A stretch of 64,000 bases of DNA from positions 1 through 64,000 of the forward strand of contig JAQBQB010000018.1 of assembly GCA_028287235.1 (NCBI GenBank), written 5' to 3'. How positions within the stretch are numbered: position 1 is the stretch's first letter; each line of letters opens with the position of its first letter. Source of the stretch: Gemmatimonadota bacterium (GTDB lineage: Bacteria > Gemmatimonadota > Gemmatimonadetes > Gemmatimonadales > Gemmatimonadaceae). The position numbers and the translations under genes were made by a program. The notes under the pieces are model-generated. The model worked only from the letters and a program-made list of their open reading frames with translations, made no database searches and was not told the origin of the DNA. Shown here in pieces: positions 22,542 to 32,247 of this stretch.

Positions 22542-23990
22542 ATGTCTGCCATTCGCACGCTCGCTCTCGTCCCGCTCGCGGTATTCGTGGCCGCCGCGCC
22601 GCTCGGCGCCTCGCTCGGGGCCCAGACCACGCTGCCCGACTCGATGGTGCGGCGGATCGACGCCGTCTTTTCGCGCTACTCGTCGCTCGACGCGCCGGGG
22701 TGCGCGCTCGGCGTTTATCAGGACGGCCGAATCGCGATGGCGAAAGGGTACGGCGCGGCCAACATCGAGTACCGGATTCCGCTCTCCGGCACGACGCCGA
22801 TGATCATGGGCTCGGTGTCGAAGCAGTTCACCGCCGCGGCGATCGCCCTGCTCGTGCAGGACGGCCGCATCTCGCTCGACGACGACGTGCGAAAGTATCT
22901 GCCCGAGCTTCCCGACTACGGCAAGCGGATCACGATCAACAACCTCGTGCACCACACCAGCGGGCTCCGCGATTTCTGGGCGCTGGCCGAGGCCGCCGGC
23001 ATGCGGCTCGACGACGGGTACACCGTCTCCGACATGCTCGCGCTCGCGAGCCGGCAGCACCATCTCAACTTCGATCCGGGCGCGGAATACAACTACAGCA
23101 ACACCGGGTACATCGCGCTGGGTGAGATCGTCCACCGCGTGTCGGGGAAGACGTTGCGCGAGTTCGCGGCCGAGCGAATCTTCACGCCACTGGACATGCG
23201 CATCAGCCATTTTCACGACGACCACAACCAGCCGGTGAGCGGCCGGGCGTTCGCGTACAGTCCTGCGGCGGGTGGCGCGTGGAAGATCAACGTGTGGAAC
23301 AACGACATCGTGGGGCAGGGCGGGTTGATGACCACCGTCGAGGATCTAGCGAAGTGGGATGAGAATTTCTATACAGGCACCGTTGGCGGACCGGCCTTCC
23401 TGGCGCGGCAGCTCGAGCGCGGGCGGCTCAACGACGGTACGCTGCTCGCGTACGCCTTCGGGCTCGAGGTCATGGAGTACCGCGGTCTGCCATTGGTGGA
23501 GCACAGCGGCAGCACCGGCGGCTACCGCACGGACATCACCCGCTTTCCCTCGGCGCACACGAGCGTGGTGACGATGTGCAACGTCAGTACGGCGAATTCG
23601 GTTGGGCTGGCGCACCAGGTGGCGGACATCGTGCTGGCCTCGCGCTTCACGAAACCGGTACCAGGCCCGCGCGCCGCGGCGCAGCAAGGTGCCGCGACCG
23701 CGACGGCCGTGACCGTTCCCGTGACGGGTTTCGGCGGGCAGTTCTATTCCGACGAGCTCAATTCGACGTACGACCTGAATCCCGTTGGCGGCACGCTCGT
23801 GTTGCGCCGCGCGCACGCCGGACCGGACACCCTGCGCGCCGTGGACGCGCGCACCTTCCGAGGCGCCGGGCTCACGCTCCATTTCGACGCTGACGGCTCG
23901 GCTTCCGCGCAACGCTTCACTGTCGACAACGGCCGGGCGCGCGGCCTCGAGTTCGTTCGCGCCCCGGCAGGGAAATCCGTGCACGACTAA
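22542..23990 (+). CDS. Exported serine hydrolase (class C beta-lactamase/DD-peptidase fold)
   Basis: A 482-residue protein with a signal peptide (about 1-27, LGASLGAQ). The active-site motifs are SVSK (Ser-x-x-Lys, about residue 88), YSN in YNYSNTGYIALG (about 187) and HSGSTGG (the HxG equivalent, about 325). A beta-sandwich C-terminal domain (about 400-482) follows. Such proteins include esterases, D-aminopeptidases and penicillin-binding-like enzymes; antibiotic hydrolysis cannot be assumed. The ATG at 22542 follows a GGAG; the frame is open further upstream through the promoter region but without a start signal. Its stop overlaps the BON-protein stop on the other strand by 4 bp. Confidence 0.88.
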   Translation: MSAIRTLALVPLAVFVAAAPLGASLGAQTTLPDSMVRRIDAVFSRYSSLDAPGCALGVYQDGRIAMAKGYGAANIEYRIPLSGTTPMIMGSVSKQFTAAAIALLVQDGRISLDDDVRKYLPELPDYGKRITINNLVHHTSGLRDFWALAEAAGMRLDDGYTVSDMLALASRQHHLNFDPGAEYNYSNTGYIALGEIVHRVSGKTLREFAAERIFTPLDMRISHFHDDHNQPVSGRAFAYSPAAGGAWKINVWNNDIVGQGGLMTTVEDLAKWDENFYTGTVGGPAFLARQLERGRLNDGTLLAYAFGLEVMEYRGLPLVEHSGSTGGYRTDITRFPSAHTSVVTMCNVSTANSVGLAHQVADIVLASRFTKPVPGPRAAAQQGAATATAVTVPVTGFGGQFYSDELNSTYDLNPVGGTLVLRRAHAGPDTLRAVDARTFRGAGLTLHFDADGSASAQRFTVDNGRARGLEFVRAPAGKSVHD

Positions 23991-24661
23991 ACCGGTGCCA
24001 CCACGGTGGGGTCGACGACGAGCTTGTTCTCGACCTCGCTCACGCCCGGTGCCTTGCGCGCCGCGCGCTCGGCGTCCTTCGACTCGGCATACGACCGCAC
24101 GATGCCGCGGAGGATCACCTTGTTGCCGTCGAGCTCCACCGTGATGCGATCGGCGTCGAACTCGGCGCCGCGCTCCAGTGCTTCCTGGATTTTTTTCTTG
24201 ACGTCCGAGGCCGTCACGTGCGAGCGCACGGTGATCAGGTTCGAGACGCCGCGCACGCCGGTGAGATTCCGGATCGCGCGTTCGGCTTCCTCCTTCTGGT
24301 AATTCCACTCGACTTCGCCCTCGAGCGTGACCCAGCCCTTCTCGACTTTCACTTTGATGCGGTCGTGGGGCACGAAGATGTTCCAGCGCAGTGCGTCGAC
24401 GGCGGCGTGGGCGATGTCGGGGTCGGGACGGGTCGACGATGACGGCAACTTCACCTCGACGTCGTTGGCGACCGCCTTCACCCCTTTGACGCGGCTCGCG
24501 TCCTGTTCGGCGCGCCATTTCGCCGCATAGCTGTCGGCGAAGCCACTGAGCGTGACGACCCCGTCTCGGACGGCGACGGCGATGTCCTGCTTGCCGATGC
24601 TCGGATCCCACTTGAGCTCTTCGACGATGTCTTTCTGAATATCGGTATCGCTCCGAAACAT
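23987..24661 (-). CDS. Triple BON-domain protein
   Basis: A 224-residue protein made of three BON domains (about 4-73, 78-148 and 149-217), each with the pattern V-V-L-x-G-x-V and a following helix that ends in G-V..V.N. It has no signal peptide, so it may be cytoplasmic, unlike OsmY. BON domains bind phospholipid or membrane surfaces and are common in osmotic or envelope stress proteins. A strong AGGAGGA lies before the ATG. It is divergent from a DUF308 membrane protein, another stress-type gene, across 180 bp in which I see no further gene. Confidence 0.88.
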   Translation of the reverse strand: MFRSDTDIQKDIVEELKWDPSIGKQDIAVAVRDGVVTLSGFADSYAAKWRAEQDASRVKGVKAVANDVEVKLPSSSTRPDPDIAHAAVDALRWNIFVPHDRIKVKVEKGWVTLEGEVEWNYQKEEAERAIRNLTGVRGVSNLITVRSHVTASDVKKKIQEALERGAEFDADRITVELDGNKVILRGIVRSYAESKDAERAARKAPGVSEVENKLVVDPTVVAPV

Positions 24662-24841
24662 GGCGTCCTCCTCAGGGTCGTTGCCAACGGATTAGACGGC
24701 GCGAGGCAGCGTTCCTCGCGGCGTCGGCCGGAGAATCGCCGGACGCTGTCACGGGGGCCATCAGACAACGCGGACGGAACCCTTCCCATTGTCCCGACAG
24801 CGGAGCTATCGCCGCGACGGATAGGCTTCACGTCGAGCGGC

Positions 24842-25417
24842 ATGGTGCCGCGCCAGACCCCGAGGTGCCTGATGGTCGAGAGCTGGAGTGGAAACTGGTG
24901 GGCGCTCGCGTTGCGGGCGGCGGCGGCGATTCTTCTGGGGCTCCTCGCGTTCGCGATTCCTGGAATCACGCTGGCGGCGATCGTCCTGTTGTTCGGGGTC
25001 TACGCCATCGTCGACGGCATCTTCGCGCTCGTGGCGGCGGTGCGCGGGATACGGCGACACGAGCGCTGGGGCGGCATGATGCTCGAAGGAATCGCGGGCC
25101 TGATTGCCGGAGTCATCGTGCTCTTCTGGCCGGCGATCGGTGCGTTGACGCTGGCGTTCATCATCGCCGGCTGGGCGCTGGTCACCGGCGTGCTGGAGAT
25201 CACGGCCGCGGTGCAGCTCCGCAAGGTCATCAAGGGGGAGTGGATGCTCCTGCTCGCCGGCGTGCTGTCGATCGCGCTCGGCATCCTCGTCGCTTTCTTT
25301 CCCGCCGCCGGCGTGGTGTTGCTGGTCTGGCTCGTGGGGGCATACGCACTCGCCGACGGCGTGGTGATGCTGACGCTGGCGACGCGGCTGCGCCGCTGGA
25401 CCAAGGCGCAACCATGA
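24842..25417 (+). CDS. HdeD/DUF308-family membrane protein
   Basis: A 191-residue protein with six predicted membrane helices, arranged as three hairpins, for example ALRAAAAILLGLLAFAIPGI, AAIVLLFGVYAIVDGIFALVAAV and LLLAGVLSIALGILVAFFPAAG. This is the HdeD/DUF308 repeat architecture; E. coli HdeD helps acid resistance at high cell density. An alternative ATG at 24872 (MVESWSGNWW) removes ten residues and may be the true start. Its stop overlaps the MEDS gene start (ATGA), so the two are coupled. Confidence 0.85.
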   Translation: MVPRQTPRCLMVESWSGNWWALALRAAAAILLGLLAFAIPGITLAAIVLLFGVYAIVDGIFALVAAVRGIRRHERWGGMMLEGIAGLIAGVIVLFWPAIGALTLAFIIAGWALVTGVLEITAAVQLRKVIKGEWMLLLAGVLSIALGILVAFFPAAGVVLLVWLVGAYALADGVVMLTLATRLRRWTKAQP

Positions 25418-26106
25418 CACCGTCCGACGCCGCTGTGCATCTCGGTGGCTCCGCGCTTGGCCAGCACAGGCACGTCTGCGCGTTCTTCAATACGCCGGAG
25501 GAGGAGTACAACGTGCTCCTCCCATTCATTCGCGAAGGCATGGACCACGGTGAGCGGGCGTTCCACGTCTACGACGCCGATCGGCGCGGGCGGCATCTGC
25601 GCGAGCTGCGCCGCGCCGGAATCGACGTCGACGCCGCACAGCACGCCGGTCAGCTCGAAGTGCGCAGTCCGGCGGAGACGTACCTCCGTCACGGACGATT
25701 CAACCAGGATGCGATGCTCGCGCTGATTCACGACGTGCTGGAGGAAGGAAACGATCTGGGCTTTCCGAACACGCGTGTGGTGGCCCACGCCGAAACCGTG
25801 TTCGACGATTGGCCGGGAGCGATGGACTTCTTGCAGTACGAAGCGCGGCTGAACTTCGTGCTCCCGCTCAGCCGGCATGCTGTCATCTGCACCTACGATG
25901 CGTCCAAGATCGGCGCCGCGATCGCGCTCGACGCACTGCGGACACACCCCGTGGTGATCATCGGCGGCGTGATGCACGAAAACCCGTTCTTCGCGCCTCC
26001 AGGCGAGTTGTTGCTCGAGTTGGTCGGGCGCACCGCCCGCTTGAATCCGCCTGCGCTGACTCCCGACGACGCCCATGCCACGACCGCGCACCGCACAGCG
26101 AAATGA
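25414..26106 (+). CDS. MEDS-domain sensory protein (DcmR-like)
   Basis: A 230-residue protein filled by one MEDS domain, the sensory domain first seen in DcmR-type regulators. Typical features are HVCAFFNTPEEEYNVLLPFIREGMDHGERAFHVYD near the start, the TYL..G.F central region, R-VVAHAETVFDDW, and the C-terminal CTYDASKIGAA with HPVVIIGGVMHENPFF. It has no DNA-binding or kinase domain of its own, so it likely works with the following kinase, whose start lies 32 bp inside this gene. The ligand is not known. Confidence 0.85.
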   Translation: MTPSDAAVHLGGSALGQHRHVCAFFNTPEEEYNVLLPFIREGMDHGERAFHVYDADRRGRHLRELRRAGIDVDAAQHAGQLEVRSPAETYLRHGRFNQDAMLALIHDVLEEGNDLGFPNTRVVAHAETVFDDWPGAMDFLQYEARLNFVLPLSRHAVICTYDASKIGAAIALDALRTHPVVIIGGVMHENPFFAPPGELLLELVGRTARLNPPALTPDDAHATTAHRTAK

Positions 26107-27820
26107 AGGACGTCTCCGCGCGTGCATTCGAGATCTCGTCGGTCTCACCGCCATGCCGGCGTGGTGGGTGGGACGGTCGCCCGCGGCGATGGCCGAGAGC
26201 CTTCGGGATTTGCTCACCCGAATGTTTCGCGCGGAGATTGCGTACGTCCGCCTGCGCGACCCCGCGACGGGCGGCTTGGTGATCGCCGAATCCGGCGCGA
26301 CCGCGCGCGCCGTCGAGGCCGCGATCAATCTCGCCGGTGGAATCGGCGGTCGTCCCCAGGTCCTGATCGATGGCGAGAAGGCGCCCACGGGACTCGCCGT
26401 CGCCATGATCGGAACACACGGCCAGGTGGGATGCCTCGCCGTGGGCGCGAATCGGCCGTCCTTTCCATCCGATCTCGACACGATGCTCGTGAAGGTGTCG
26501 GCGACGCAGATCGCCGTGGCGCTGCAATACGCGGAAGTGCTCGCGCGGCACGAGAGCGCCGAGCAGCGGCTTCGCGGCCAGGCGCGGCTGCAGAGCACCG
26601 TCGCGGAGTTGGAGCACCGCGCGCTGTCGGGCAACGCAATCGCGACGGTGCTCGACGAGGCCTCGCTCGCCGTGCGCAACAGCTTGCAGTGCGAATTCTC
26701 CGAGGTCCTCGAGCTGTCGCCCGACGGCACCGGGTTGCGCATGCGTGCGGGAGCGGGCTGGCGTCCCGGCAGCCGCAGCCGGACGGATATGCAGGCGGGC
26801 GCCGCGTCGCTCGCGGGCTTCACCCTGACGGTCAAGGAGCCCGTGCTCGTCTTCGACATTCGAGACGAGCGCCGGTTTTCCCAGGCGCCCTTGCACCGCG
26901 AGCACGGCGTCGTGAGCGGTATCAACGTCGTCATTCCGGCAGGGGTCGCCGCGTTCGGGGTCGTTGGTGCGCACGCGCGCGCGCAGCGCACCTTTTCAGC
27001 CGACGACACGAGCTTTATGCAGGGCGTCGCGAACGTGCTGGCTGCCGCGCTCCAGCGCAGCCGCGTCGAGGCAGAACGCGACGAGCTGCTCGCACGGACC
27101 GCGGCCGCGCATGCCGAGTCGCAAAAGATGAGTCAGGCCAAGTCGGATTTCCTGGCGATGATGAGCCACGAGCTGCGAACGCCGTTGAACGCGATCGGGG
27201 GATACGGCGAGCTGCTCGAGATGGAAGTGCACGGCCCGCTGACCGACGGCCAACGGGCCGACGTCACGCGGCTTTTGCGCAGCCAGCGCTATCTGCTCGG
27301 CCTCATCAACAACGTGCTCACGTTCATGAAGCTCGACGCCGGACGCGCCTCGGTGGCGATCACGCGCGTGCTCGTGGACGACACCATCGCGCTGGTCGAA
27401 GACCTCGTGCGCCCGCAGATGGACGCGAAACAGCTGCGCTACGAGTTCAGCTGCGCCGGCTCGCGCATCACGGTGTCCGCCGACTCGGAAAAGCTGCAGC
27501 AGATTCTCGTGAACTTGCTCTCCAACGCCACCAAGTTCACCGAGGCGTCGGGCACCATCCGCGTGGACTGCAGCGTGGCGCCCGAGTCGGTGACGATCCG
27601 CGTGCAAGACTCCGGCTGCGGCATTCCGCGGGAGAGCATCACCCGGGTGTTCGAGCCGTTCGTCCAGATCGACGACGGCCGCGCGCACCGCGGCGAAGGA
27701 ACCGGGTTGGGGCTGACGATCAGCCGCGACCTCGCCCGTGCCATGGGCGGCGACATCACGCTCGAGAGCGAGGTGGGGCACGGATCGACGTTCTCGCTCA
27801 CGCTGCCGCGCGCCCTTTGA
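26075..27820 (+). CDS. Soluble GAF-GAF histidine kinase
   Basis: A 581-residue cytoplasmic kinase. Two GAF-like domains occupy about 40-175 and 190-340. The HisKA has its phospho-acceptor His in FLAMMSHELRTPLNAI (about 370), and HATPase_c follows with N box NLLSNATKFTE, DSGCGIPRE and GTGLGLTISR. The start at 26075 overlaps the MEDS gene and keeps the N-terminal CIRDLVGLTAMPAWW segment, which I judge to be part of the protein; ATG 26153 is an alternative. It converges on the LuxR-type regulator at 27837, 16 bp away, so it may be one of the kinases for that regulator. There is no receiver domain. Confidence 0.88.
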   Translation: MPRPRTAQRNEGRLRACIRDLVGLTAMPAWWVGRSPAAMAESLRDLLTRMFRAEIAYVRLRDPATGGLVIAESGATARAVEAAINLAGGIGGRPQVLIDGEKAPTGLAVAMIGTHGQVGCLAVGANRPSFPSDLDTMLVKVSATQIAVALQYAEVLARHESAEQRLRGQARLQSTVAELEHRALSGNAIATVLDEASLAVRNSLQCEFSEVLELSPDGTGLRMRAGAGWRPGSRSRTDMQAGAASLAGFTLTVKEPVLVFDIRDERRFSQAPLHREHGVVSGINVVIPAGVAAFGVVGAHARAQRTFSADDTSFMQGVANVLAAALQRSRVEAERDELLARTAAAHAESQKMSQAKSDFLAMMSHELRTPLNAIGGYGELLEMEVHGPLTDGQRADVTRLLRSQRYLLGLINNVLTFMKLDAGRASVAITRVLVDDTIALVEDLVRPQMDAKQLRYEFSCAGSRITVSADSEKLQQILVNLLSNATKFTEASGTIRVDCSVAPESVTIRVQDSGCGIPRESITRVFEPFVQIDDGRAHRGEGTGLGLTISRDLARAMGGDITLESEVGHGSTFSLTLPRAL

Positions 27821-27836
27821 CGCGCCACTCCACCGC

Positions 27837-28604
27837 TTACCGGCCGAGGATTCCCGCCTCGATCGCGAACTTCACGTAGTCGGTGCGATGGTGCAAGCCG
27901 AGCTTGTCCTCGATCCGCCGCTTGTACGCGTCCACCGTCTTGTTGCTGATGCCGAGCTGCCTCGCGGTCTCCGCTCCGCTGAATCCCTGCGACAACAGAC
28001 GCACGATCGTTTGTTCGCGAGTGCTCAAGGTCTTGAGGCGGCTCAGCGCCGTTTCCTCGGCGGCGTGCGGTACGATCGCTTGTGCGAGCAGCCGCGCCGC
28101 CGTTGGCCGCACATAGATGTCGCCCGCCGCGACCACGCGTATACCGTCGACCAGCTCGCGCGACGCCGACTCCTTCGTGAGATAGCCGCGCGCACCGGCT
28201 TCGAGTAACGGCAGCAGCTTTTCATGCTCCGCGTGCACGGTGAGGATGAGCACGCGCACGTGCGGAAGACGCTTTCGCAGCTCGAGCACGGAGGAGAGGC
28301 CGTCCCCGCCGGGCATGTCCAGATCCATGACGATGACGTCGGCTTGCGTCTGCTCGGCCTTCGCGACCGCGGCAATTCCGTTCTCCGACTCGCCCACCAC
28401 CGTGATGTCGGGCGCGGAGCGCAGCATCAGGTGTACTCCTTCGCGAAGCAGCGCGTGATCGTCGACCAGCAGCACGCGGATCGCCGTGTCGCTGGGCGCG
28501 ACGCCGCGCCGCGCGTAGGGGCGCGCGGCGAGCTGTGCGCCGATCTCTGCGAGCTGATTGCGGGCGTTGGAGTCCGGGCCCTGCGTTACGCCATGAGTTG
28601 CCAA
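27837..28604 (-). CDS. LuxR/NarL-type response regulator
   Basis: A 255-residue regulator with an N-terminal extension of about 40 residues, a receiver (about 42-160; Asp-Asp in LLVDDH, acceptor Asp in VIVMDLDMPGGDG, Lys in YLTKESASRELVDGI) and a C-terminal LuxR-type helix-turn-helix (LSTREQTIVRLLSQGFSGAETARQLGISNKTVDAY). The TTG at 28604 overlaps the end of the upstream hybrid kinase gene by 19 bp, and no ATG or GTG lies between it and the receiver core. It ends the three-gene signalling operon PAS-kinase, hybrid kinase, regulator. Confidence 0.87.
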   Translation of the reverse strand: MATHGVTQGPDSNARNQLAEIGAQLAARPYARRGVAPSDTAIRVLLVDDHALLREGVHLMLRSAPDITVVGESENGIAAVAKAEQTQADVIVMDLDMPGGDGLSSVLELRKRLPHVRVLILTVHAEHEKLLPLLEAGARGYLTKESASRELVDGIRVVAAGDIYVRPTAARLLAQAIVPHAAEETALSRLKTLSTREQTIVRLLSQGFSGAETARQLGISNKTVDAYKRRIEDKLGLHHRTDYVKFAIEAGILGR

Positions 28605-30262
28605 TGTTCGTCTCCCACAGTTGGTGATCCGCCCGCGATCGGCGCGTGATCTACGACGGGCAGCTCGAACCAGAATGTGCTGCCGGCGCCGGGAGCACTG
28701 TCGACGTGCAGCCGGCTCTGATGTGCTTCTACCAATCCTTTCGCGATCGCGAGGCCCAGGCCGGCCCCGCGCCCGCTTTGGTGCGCCGACCGCCAGAACC
28801 AGTCGAACAGGTGCGGGAGATCGTCGACCGCGATTCCAGAGCCGGTGTCACGCACGGAAAACCGAACGACCGACCGCTCGCTCGCGGGCGCCGAGTCGGC
28901 CGCCGTCTTCCGGCCGCCGGCGATCGAAAGACGCACCATTCCCCCGTTGGGCGTGAACTTGAGCGCGTTGCTGAGCAGATTCGCCAGCACCTGCGCCAGG
29001 CGATGCGGGTCGGCATCGATCGCCGCAAACGCGGCGGACTCGTCGAACGCGAGCTCGATCCCGCGCTCCTTGGCCAGCGGCTCGAATACGACGCGCAACG
29101 GAGGCAGCACGTCGTGAGCGAGAAAGGTTCGCCGATGGAGCGCCAAGTGGCCCGCATCGAGGCTGGCCCGATCCACGAGATCGTAGACGATGTGCTGCAT
29201 CCACCGTGCCGATCGCTCGATGATCTGCGCCATTCCGCGCACGCCCTCCTGCGACGGAGGTTCGGGCTCGAGCAGCGCCGCCGCACACACCAGGATCGCG
29301 CCCAGCGGGTTGCCGAGGTCGTGCGACACGACGCCGAGCGCGCGGTCGCGCGCTTCGACGGAGCGCAGCGTCTCTTGGAGCGCGAGCGTGGCCTCGATGG
29401 CCAACCCCACGCGATCCGCGAGCGAGCGCGCGAACTCGCGGTCGGCCGGGCCGTTCATGCGAGCGATGGAGAACGCGAGTATGAGCACGCCGCGCGTCCG
29501 GTCGCCGGCCACGAGCGGCGTGGGGACGACCGACGCGAGCTCGAGCGCCTCGGCCAGCGCGCCATGGTCGTCGGCGGCTTGGTCGAGCACGGCGCGCGTC
29601 AGGCGCGGGCGAATCCGTCCTACTTCGCCCTCCTCGACGTGAGCGAAGTGAAAGACCGCGGGCAGGTGTTCGTCCTCGGCGATGTCCACCACGAATCCGT
29701 CTGCCGCGCTCGGCACCACGAGCCGCGCCACCTCGGCAAGGCCCGCGGAAAGATTGTGCGACGCCGCGAGCAGGCGGCTCGAATCCGCCAGCACGCGCCA
29801 CCGTTGCGCCACGTCGTCAGACGCCCGCGTCGCCGCGGCCAACCGTCGACTGAGTTGCTGGCGCTCGCGCGCATAGCGAAGGATGCGGAGCAACGTCGGT
29901 CCGCTTGGTGGCGGCTTGACCAGATAGTCCTGCGCGCCGGCCCGAAGAGCCCGCAGCGCCAGCGCTTCGTCGGCCAAACCCGTGAGCACGATGATCGGCG
30001 GATCGGGTGCGGCGCCGCGCACGCGGTCGAGCGCTCCGAGCCAGTGCGCGTCGGGCAGCGACAGATCCAGGATGACGACGTCGACCGCTACGCCGCTCAG
30101 GATCGAGCACGCGTCTGCGACGTTGTCGGCGTGCAGCAAGAACACCGGAGACTCACGCGTGCGGGCCGCGGCCGTCTCCAGCCGCATCGCGATCAACTCC
30201 GCATCGGCGGCGTTGTCTTCGACCAGCAACGCCACGAGTGAATCCGCGGGCAGAAGGCTCAT
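28586..30262 (-). CDS. Hybrid histidine kinase with N-terminal receiver (REC-GAF-HisKA-HATPase)
   Basis: A 558-residue soluble protein. The N-terminal receiver (about 8-130) is canonical, with Glu-Asp in LLVEDN, acceptor Asp in VVILDLSLPD and Lys in YLVKPP. A GAF-like region (about 160-310) is followed by HisKA, in which the His lies in RALGVVSHDLGNPLGAI, and HATPase_c (NLLSNALKFTPNGG, DTGSGIAVDD, GAGLGLAIAKG). The frame runs 320 codons further upstream, but that part overlaps the PAS kinase gene antiphase; the ATG at 30262 overlaps that gene's stop (ATGA). This layout suits a middle element of a phosphorelay between the PAS kinase and the LuxR-type regulator. Confidence 0.88.
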   Translation of the reverse strand: MSLLPADSLVALLVEDNAADAELIAMRLETAAARTRESPVFLLHADNVADACSILSGVAVDVVILDLSLPDAHWLGALDRVRGAAPDPPIIVLTGLADEALALRALRAGAQDYLVKPPPSGPTLLRILRYARERQQLSRRLAAATRASDDVAQRWRVLADSSRLLAASHNLSAGLAEVARLVVPSAADGFVVDIAEDEHLPAVFHFAHVEEGEVGRIRPRLTRAVLDQAADDHGALAEALELASVVPTPLVAGDRTRGVLILAFSIARMNGPADREFARSLADRVGLAIEATLALQETLRSVEARDRALGVVSHDLGNPLGAILVCAAALLEPEPPSQEGVRGMAQIIERSARWMQHIVYDLVDRASLDAGHLALHRRTFLAHDVLPPLRVVFEPLAKERGIELAFDESAAFAAIDADPHRLAQVLANLLSNALKFTPNGGMVRLSIAGGRKTAADSAPASERSVVRFSVRDTGSGIAVDDLPHLFDWFWRSAHQSGRGAGLGLAIAKGLVEAHQSRLHVDSAPGAGSTFWFELPVVDHAPIAGGSPTVGDEHWQLMA

Positions 30263-31827
30263 CGATCGTGCCGGGCGGGAAGACGGAAACGGAACGACGC
30301 GCCGGCGCCGGGACTCGACTCCACCCAGATGCGCCCGCCATGCCGCTGCACGATGCGCTTGCAGATCGCCAACCCGATTCCGGTACCCTCGTACTCGGCT
30401 TCGCGGTGCAGTCGTTGAAAGATCTCGAATACGCGATCCGCGTTCGCCATGTCGAGCCCGATACCGTTGTCGCGGACGCAGAATTCCCACCACAACACGT
30501 CGGCGTTCTCGACCCGGCGCACGGCCGAGACGTGGATGCGGGGCGCGACGCCGGGGCGCCGGTATTTCAACGCGTTGCTGAGCAAGTTGCGCCAGAGCTG
30601 TTCGAGCTGCGCCGGGTCGGCTTCGATCGACGGCAACGCGGCGTAGGTGAGCGCCGGGTGCACGCCCGTCTCCTCCTCGGTGAGCAGGTCCAGCCACGTG
30701 CGCCGCAGCCCCTCCGCGGTATCGGTCTCCACGAACCTGCCGCCGGCGATCTGGACGCGGGAGAACGACAGGAGGTCGTCGATCTGCCTCTTCATGCGCT
30801 CCGCGCCGCGCGTGATGAAGCCGATCCACCGCGCGCCGCGCTCGTCGAGCTGCTCGCCGTACCGCTCGGCCAGCAGCGTTGCGTAGCTGGCCACGGCGCG
30901 CAACGGCTCCTGCAGGTCGTGCGACGCCGCGCGCGCAAACTCTTCCAGGTCCATGTTCGACCGTTCGAGCGCCGCGGCGTAGTCGGCCAGCGAACGCTCC
31001 GCTTCCTTCACCGCCGAAATGTCGGTGATTTGTGTCAGGAGCTGGCCGGGCGCCCCGCGGGCGTCGCGCGTCATCGATGCCGCGAGCATCACCCACACGG
31101 GATAGCCGCGCCGGTGCCGGTACTGCTCCTCGCGTTGAAACGAATCGATCTCGCCGGCGATGAGCTGCCGCCAGAGCGCGTTCGTCGCCGCGGCGTCGCG
31201 CTGATCGACCACCGATTGATAGCTCATTCCGCACAGCTCCGATTCGTCATAGCCGAGCATGGCGGCGAACGCGCGATTCACGGTGCGGTAGCGCCCGTCG
31301 ACGTCGGCGAGCGCGAACCCGATCGCGGCGTCGTGGAAGGCGCGCCAGAATCGGTTTTCACTTTCCACCAGCGCCATCTCGGCGCGCGCCGCGCCCGAGT
31401 CGCGGAGGAGAATGAGCGAGAGCGCGCCTTCATCGTCGCGAGGAATCGTCGAGGTGTGCACGTCGACGGCGAACGGACCGTTTCGCCGGTGACGTCCCTC
31501 GAGCACGAGCATCGTTCGGTTCGCGTGGAGCGCATCGGTCTCGCGGGCATAGCCCGGCATCAGCACGCCGATCTTCGCGCCCGTCACCTCGTCCTTCGTC
31601 ACGCCGAACAATTGCTCGGCGAGCCCGTTGATGACGACGATCCGCTGCGCGCCGTCGATAGCGACGAACGGATCGAACGCCGCCTCACCGAGCGCGCGCA
31701 GTCCGCTCAACGATGACTCGCGGCGATTGACGGCGTGCACAACACCTGTCGTCCGGTCGAGATCCACCGCCCCCCTCCGGTCGGATGCCTGCAGCGTAAT
31801 AGAGAGTTCGCTGCGCATGCGCGCCAT
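30259..31827 (-). CDS. PAS-PAS histidine kinase
   Basis: A 522-residue soluble kinase with two PAS domains (about 35-150 and 155-275), a HisKA with its His in EFARAASHDLQEPLRAV, and HATPase_c (NLLSNALKYRRP, DNGIGLDMANADRVFEIFQRLH, GTGIGLAICKRI), the phytochrome-like kinase subtype. The start is uncertain: ATG 31827 (MARMRSELS) is used here, ATG 31878 (MRTPYPRL) adds 17 residues, and neither has a Shine-Dalgarno. The open frame upstream to 32232 is arginine-rich and looks non-coding. It is the first gene of the three-gene signalling operon and lacks membrane helices. Confidence 0.82.
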   Translation of the reverse strand: MARMRSELSITLQASDRRGAVDLDRTTGVVHAVNRRESSLSGLRALGEAAFDPFVAIDGAQRIVVINGLAEQLFGVTKDEVTGAKIGVLMPGYARETDALHANRTMLVLEGRHRRNGPFAVDVHTSTIPRDDEGALSLILLRDSGAARAEMALVESENRFWRAFHDAAIGFALADVDGRYRTVNRAFAAMLGYDESELCGMSYQSVVDQRDAAATNALWRQLIAGEIDSFQREEQYRHRRGYPVWVMLAASMTRDARGAPGQLLTQITDISAVKEAERSLADYAAALERSNMDLEEFARAASHDLQEPLRAVASYATLLAERYGEQLDERGARWIGFITRGAERMKRQIDDLLSFSRVQIAGGRFVETDTAEGLRRTWLDLLTEEETGVHPALTYAALPSIEADPAQLEQLWRNLLSNALKYRRPGVAPRIHVSAVRRVENADVLWWEFCVRDNGIGLDMANADRVFEIFQRLHREAEYEGTGIGLAICKRIVQRHGGRIWVESSPGAGASFRFRLPARHDR

Positions 31828-32247
31828 TGCCAGATTGAGAAAAGTTTCCGTTGCGAGCCTGGGGTAGGGTGTCCGCATACGGAGTGCCGAACGGCCGACC
31901 CCGCGAATGCTCGGCGGCCGCTGCGAGACTGGCGTTCGCTCGAAGCGATCGCGTGCTGTCTGCTCAACTTCCGTGTGGCAGTGACGCCGTAGAGGACGGT
32001 GCGAGTCAGCTTCGTCTCGCCCCAATCCGACACCCGACCCGCCGAGAGCGCCGCTGCCGGCGCTCGGGCGGGGCGGGGAGATGATTCGAGAACTTTGAAG
32101 ACCGCCCCGGCGGAGCGCGCCCGATAGTCGTCCGAGGCGCGCCGTAGCCATGCGTCGATTTGGTTGGGGAACGCAAGCGTGGGATCTGGCGCCGGGACCG
32201 TGCCGGAGCGTAGGATCAGGAGCCCGACTCACGGCCCTGGAGGTCAG
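31828..32247. other. 420-bp divergent intergenic region
   Basis: The region separates the PAS kinase (minus) and S9 peptidase (plus) genes. Apart from a possible short N-terminal extension of the kinase up to 31878, I see no gene, RNA or clear operator in it. A good ribosome site (GGAGGTCAG) sits at its right end for the peptidase. Confidence 0.5.

Noticed and set aside
30263-31234. N-terminal extension of the REC-GAF kinase
   Set aside because: It is an out-of-phase reading of the PAS kinase gene; the ATGA overlap at 30259-30262 marks the real start.
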